Below are positions 60,128 to 64,000 of a DNA stretch of 64,000 bases, piece by piece (the first letter of the stretch is position 1; every line of letters begins with the position of its first letter). The notes beneath the pieces are model-generated. The model made no database searches, was not told the DNA's origin, and saw only the letters and a list, made by a program, of their open reading frames with translations. The DNA comes from Lota lota (Eukaryota > Chordata > Actinopteri > Gadiformes > Lotidae), in assembly GCA_026745465.1 (NCBI GenBank), contig JACYXH010000312.1, positions 2,771,542 through 2,835,541 of the forward strand. Reading direction: 5' to 3'. The position numbers were made by a program, and so were the translations under genes.

Positions 60128-60159
<32 letters not shown>

Positions 60160-60555
60160 TATGCACATAACCCTATGAACAACAGACAAAATGTAAAGTC
60201 CATGCATAGACTATATTGAACAGAATGGGACAGATGAGAAACAGATACAGCTAACCCTGAGAAAAGGGTTTCTGTTAAAGAACAAATGGCTTATTTTCAA
60301 TAGTTTGACACTAAGGATCCAGGGTTTACTGCAATGGGTCAGCCAGTAGACATTATTTATTCCAGTTTCACAGCTTGCCAAACTGACATAGGGTATGGGT
60401 TTGATTCTCTCTGGGGAATCAGGCTAAGAACATATGCAAACATGACAGTTTGAAAAAAAAAAGAACAAATTGAATAATACTGTGTAAATGCTAACTTCTT
60501 TAGCATATAGTTCTGTATTATTGGTGGTTTGGAAAGACCTGGTGCTAGAAAAACA
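59343..60555. other. Spacer after gene G
   Basis: Duplicate of 21226-22545, including a much shorter CA tract (60126-60155) and a SINE-like repeat (about 60308-60492). No gene was seen. Confidence 0.5.
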
Positions 60556-60562
60556 AGCACGC

Positions 60563-61255
60563 TCAGATGGCGGTATACTCTCCAGCACTGATCTGTTGAT
60601 ACATACAAACTTGTAACATCCGCACTTGCTATGCTAGTAACACCGTCATCAACATAGAGGTCTTTCATGATGAACTGTGAGCCAAATGGAAACAGGCTCT
60701 CATTGTCCTTAGCATGTTGCTTCAGTCTGTAGTTTGCGCATCCTGGTGATGACGCAGCACCAAAGAGATGAACCTTCATGCAACATTTTTGTGGTTCTGT
60801 ACTTAAGGCACCATCTTTCCACCAGAGGAAACGTACATAGTTTCTGTCAGCTTCATACACATGGAACTGATGAAACATCTTCTCAATGTCATACATCAGT
60901 GCGATATGGTGTTGTCTAAATCTGATGAGGACACGGGTTAGATTATTCAGCAGGTGTGGGCCTGACAGAAGATGGTCATTTAGGCTAGTTCCCCTGTACT
61001 TAGCAGAGCAATCAAAAACCACATAGAGTTTCTCAGGTTTTTTGGGGTGGTAGATTCCGTGGTGGGGAATATACCATTTCTCTCCTTCCTTCCCCTGATC
61101 ATGAACTTCCTCTTCCTCACCTTTTTCGATGACCTCATTCATAATCTTCACATAGCGTTCCTTGTACTTATCTTTCAGCAGCTTTCTTTTAAGATGACTG
61201 AGCCGGACAATGGCTAGTTGCTTTTTGTCAGGGAGGTAGGGTTTCTCTTAAAAGG
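60563..61255 (-). pseudogene. BEL/Pao reverse transcriptase fragment (second copy)
   Basis: Duplicate of 22553-23240. Here the frame from 61151 stays open through WYIPHHGIYHPKKPEKL to YVDD because two bases missing in the first copy are present. The TAA at 61248-61250 and the truncation after YVDD are shared, so the element was dead before the block duplicated. Confidence 0.85.
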
Positions 61256-61418
61256 GGAGTGGCATCTCATAGTGGCCATGAGTGTTCCTCTGAATTCCTT
61301 TCTTTAACATATTCAGGAAGAGGATGTCATCCTGAGACACAGTCTTGCCATCTTTACTGGTATCCTTAAAGTCAGACTCAAGAATCCTAATTGCATCTGT
61401 TGGAGTCACTGGAGGAAG

Positions 61419-61967
61419 CTATTTGACAGCAACTCTGCGGCACATGTTGGTGATGCTTGGTGAGTCATGGTGTGGTGATGAACAACCCACAATACTCCAT
61501 CCCAGATCTGTGCAAACCACGTAGGGTTCACTATCTCCTCCCAGGATTACTTGTCGTGGTGCCAGTGCCCTTGAGCAATTGTAGCCTATTAAAAGACCAA
61601 CTTCACACTCTAGCTGTGGTGGGATTTCATCTGCTATTGTGGTGACATGATTCCAGTGCCTTGCCGTTTCACAGGAAGGAATGTGTGTTCGATTCACTGG
61701 TATGCAATCCTTGGTGTAGGCAGGAGGGAGATTAATGAGGATTGGGGAGTTGTAACCTCTCACTCTGAGACCAGAGACTCTTTGACTGTGCATTAATGCA
61801 TCTTTTCCAATCACTGTAGTTAGCTTCAGCCTTACAGGATGTGTCTTGGTTAGTAAGCTATTGCTAACTTCTTGGTCAATAAAGACTGTATCACTGAGTG
61901 TCAAGCAGAGCATTAGCAAGCCTTTCTGTACCTGGATTGCTGATAGAGGAAACCCACACTGGCGCAA
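61419..61967 (-). pseudogene. BEL/Pao protease-like domain (second copy)
   Basis: Duplicate of 23404-23952, differing by a few substitutions; the frame break before SDTVFIDQ is shared. Confidence 0.75.
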
Positions 61968-62718
61968 TCATTGAGGTGCTAGCAGATAGTTTCTCAGTTT
62001 CCACACTGAGAGACAATGCGGTTGCAGCTTGATCTGTGCTGCTCTGATTTGGGACGGACATGGTTCTGGCTTTAGTGTGGATGTCGTCACGGAGAAACGT
62101 AGGATGTTTTCCTTTACAGCTGTCACATGAGAGTCGTTGACGGCAGTCTTTTGCATTATGGCCTGATTTCAGGCAACCATAACAGAGTCTCTTTTCTTTC
62201 ACATATTTTCGTCGTTCATCCAGAGATTTCCTTTTGAACTCAGGACAGCTATGTAGGCGATATTTACTGTCTTGACAGAGCAGACACGATGGCTTTAAAT
62301 CCGTTTTTAACTGCCCTTGAGTTTCTGTCTCTGAAACGGTCTGTGTATGCAGAACACTGGATTTAGGCTTCCTTTCTCTCAGAAAACGTTTCTCTGAGTT
62401 AGACTCTGATGAGTGTAGAGCGTGGAACGAAGTTACAGGATTACAGGCAATCTCTGCTTCCATTAACATGAAGACGACAAAATCCTGGAAGTTAGGAAAC
62501 TCCTGCATGTCTTTCATGACTTTAGTGACTTTTCGGTTCCACTGTGATGCTGCCCAGTCAGGTAGCTTTTGAACCAGTTTCTGAATTTCTTCAGTCATTC
62601 AAAATGTCAAGAACTTTAACATGAGGTATGGCGTCGAGACATGAGTGTAGGAAATCAGCAAATGTCCTGAGTTCTTCAGCATTCTTCTCTACTTGTTGCA
62701 AAGAGAACCAGCATTCTC
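61968..62718 (-). pseudogene. BEL/Pao Gag C-terminal region (second copy)
   Basis: Duplicate of 23953-24704 with the same knuckles. A 3-bp difference (TCACAG to TCAG with neighbours) near 62592 disrupts the frame after EEIQKLVQKL. Confidence 0.8.
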
Positions 62719-64000
62719 TGAGCTTGATTCCTTATCTGTGGAAAGTTCTCCTCTTTGAGAGATGAGTAGAATGCTGGTAAAGGCACTGATTTGAAATGGT
62801 TTGCAAGCAGGACATCAGACTGCAGGTCAATGAGTTCCAGTTGGACATGACTTGGAGCTTTGTCCACATCACAAGTGAAAGGAGAGAAGGTCAGGAGCAT
62901 GTCACTTTCCACTGCTTTGAAATCTTCAAAACGCCTTGCAAACTCACAATGCAAGGCCTGCAACATGGATTTATATATCTTGCAGTGATCAGCCGATAAG
63001 AGTCCTCTCTTTCAGTGTGGGAAAGTGGGTGAGTGTTGTGCTCCATTTGGTGAGATAGAAGCAGCAGCTTCTGCATGAAGGCCTTATAACTAGGCTGTAC
63101 ATCTCATGTACAAAGAGGCCCTTGCCTTGTAATGTTGTATTCAGTTCACGCATGAGAGCAGTCACATCAACAGCAAAGGCCAAATCAGCAAGCCAGTCTG
63201 CATTAGTTAGTTCAGGGACTTCCTTTCCTTTCTTCTGACAAAAGTCCTTAATTTCCGTTTTAAGGTCCCACACTCTTTTCAGCACCTTGCCCAAGCTGAG
63301 CCACCTGATAGCTGTGTGGTAGCCCAAGTCAGTATGTTCACTCTCATGCTCCTCTAACAGGGCAACACACTGCCAGTGATTTAAAGCTCTTGCTCTAATA
63401 AAGTTAACTATTTTAGTGACAATATCGACCACATGGTTAATTTTCAGGACTGCCATACATAGCACCCCCTGATGAATAATGCAATGTAAAAATACCAGTT
63501 TCTGCTCTGGGTTGATTTCAGTCACTATATCCTGCATCCTCTTCAACAGACCTACATTTCCCCCCGTCAAATTAGAACAACCATCGGTTGTAACACCCAC
63601 CAAAGTTACAAAGTTACAAAGTTACCAAATAAATCGCCACCTGTCGTAGTCCCATTCATTGACTGCATTGAGGCCAGTTCTTCAGTAATAACTTCTTTCG
63701 TTATCCCTCTCATGAAGATCAGAAGTTGGGCTGTGTCGCGGACATCACGGCTCTCGTCGAGGGCCAAAGAAGTGGGTCAATTTATCCACGCAGCTTTTCA
63801 GCTGCAGCTCCACATTTCCAGCGATGGCCTCCACACGCCTGGTGACCGTTCGTCTTGAGAGGGAAAGCTGCTCAAATCTCCTCTTTTTCTGGGCACAGTA
63901 TTTCCACAGAGTCCACCAAACACTCTGATAAATTCCCCGTCCGAGAATGGCTTGCTGTTTTTGGCAATTTTGTGAGCTAGCATATAACTGGTTTTGGCAA
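62719..64000 (-). pseudogene. hAT transposase relic (second copy, cut by window end)
   Basis: Duplicate of 24705-25990. A small tandem AAAGTTAC insertion at about 63603-63625 and other indels add further frame breaks. The zinc finger and terminal repeat would lie beyond the window. Confidence 0.8.

Overview
The window is vertebrate nuclear DNA, most likely from a teleost fish. It is AT-rich, with spliced genes, long (CA)n and (TA)n microsatellites, Tc1/mariner, hAT and BEL/Pao elements and Ty3/gypsy-type solo LTRs. No bacterial-style operons, rRNA, tRNA or CRISPR were seen. I do not name a species; the receptor family resembles uncharacterised immune-type receptors of otocephalan fishes, recalled without a search.

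The core is a same-strand (+) tandem cluster of inhibitory immunoglobulin-superfamily receptor genes. Each gene has five exons: a short leader, one V-type Ig domain, an exon with a short stalk plus transmembrane segment, a 65-bp cytoplasmic exon, and a 123-bp last exon with two ITIM-like tyrosine motifs (LCYATL/LCYTTL/LSYATL and STYSAI). I assembled six genes by hand from exon phases: A (4303-6577, 242 aa), C (19036-21148, 231 aa), D (27521-29716, 243 or 233 aa), E (33189-35245, 225 aa), F (48175-50393, 245 aa) and G (57154-59265, 231 aa). A and F have conventional splice sites throughout. C, D, E and G have lost one or two ancestral acceptors, but each keeps a downstream AG in the correct phase. 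There is also a leader-only pseudogene near 1 kb and an exon 3-4 fragment (B) near 13 kb.

Between genes lie compound relics. A forward signal-peptide-like exon of a second type is followed by inverted, disabled copies of the receptor's exons 5, 4 and sometimes 3, then forward intron-4 and downstream sequence. These modules recur about eight times.

Duplication occurred at several levels. A 5.2-kb stretch (7405-12632) is repeated almost perfectly at 13611-18834, joined by a scrambled junction with a 24-bp filler. On a larger scale, A-C-(BEL/hAT relic) near 4-26 kb corresponds to F-G-(BEL/hAT relic) at 48-64 kb.

Mobile elements: a young BEL/Pao element (37286-42650) with near-identical LTRs, a 6-bp target duplication and a 1312-codon open frame from which most of the reverse transcriptase, RNase H and the integrase core have been removed in frame; two solo LTRs with 5-bp target duplications (36556-36986 and 51898-52462); a disabled Tc1-like transposon (44799-46371); a minus-strand BEL/hAT chimeric relic present twice (22.55-26.58 kb and 60.56-64.0 kb); and degenerate SINE-like copies upstream of most genes.

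The receptors probably act at the surface of immune cells: the V domain would bind ligand and phosphorylated ITIMs would recruit SH2-domain phosphatases. That role is inferred from architecture only.
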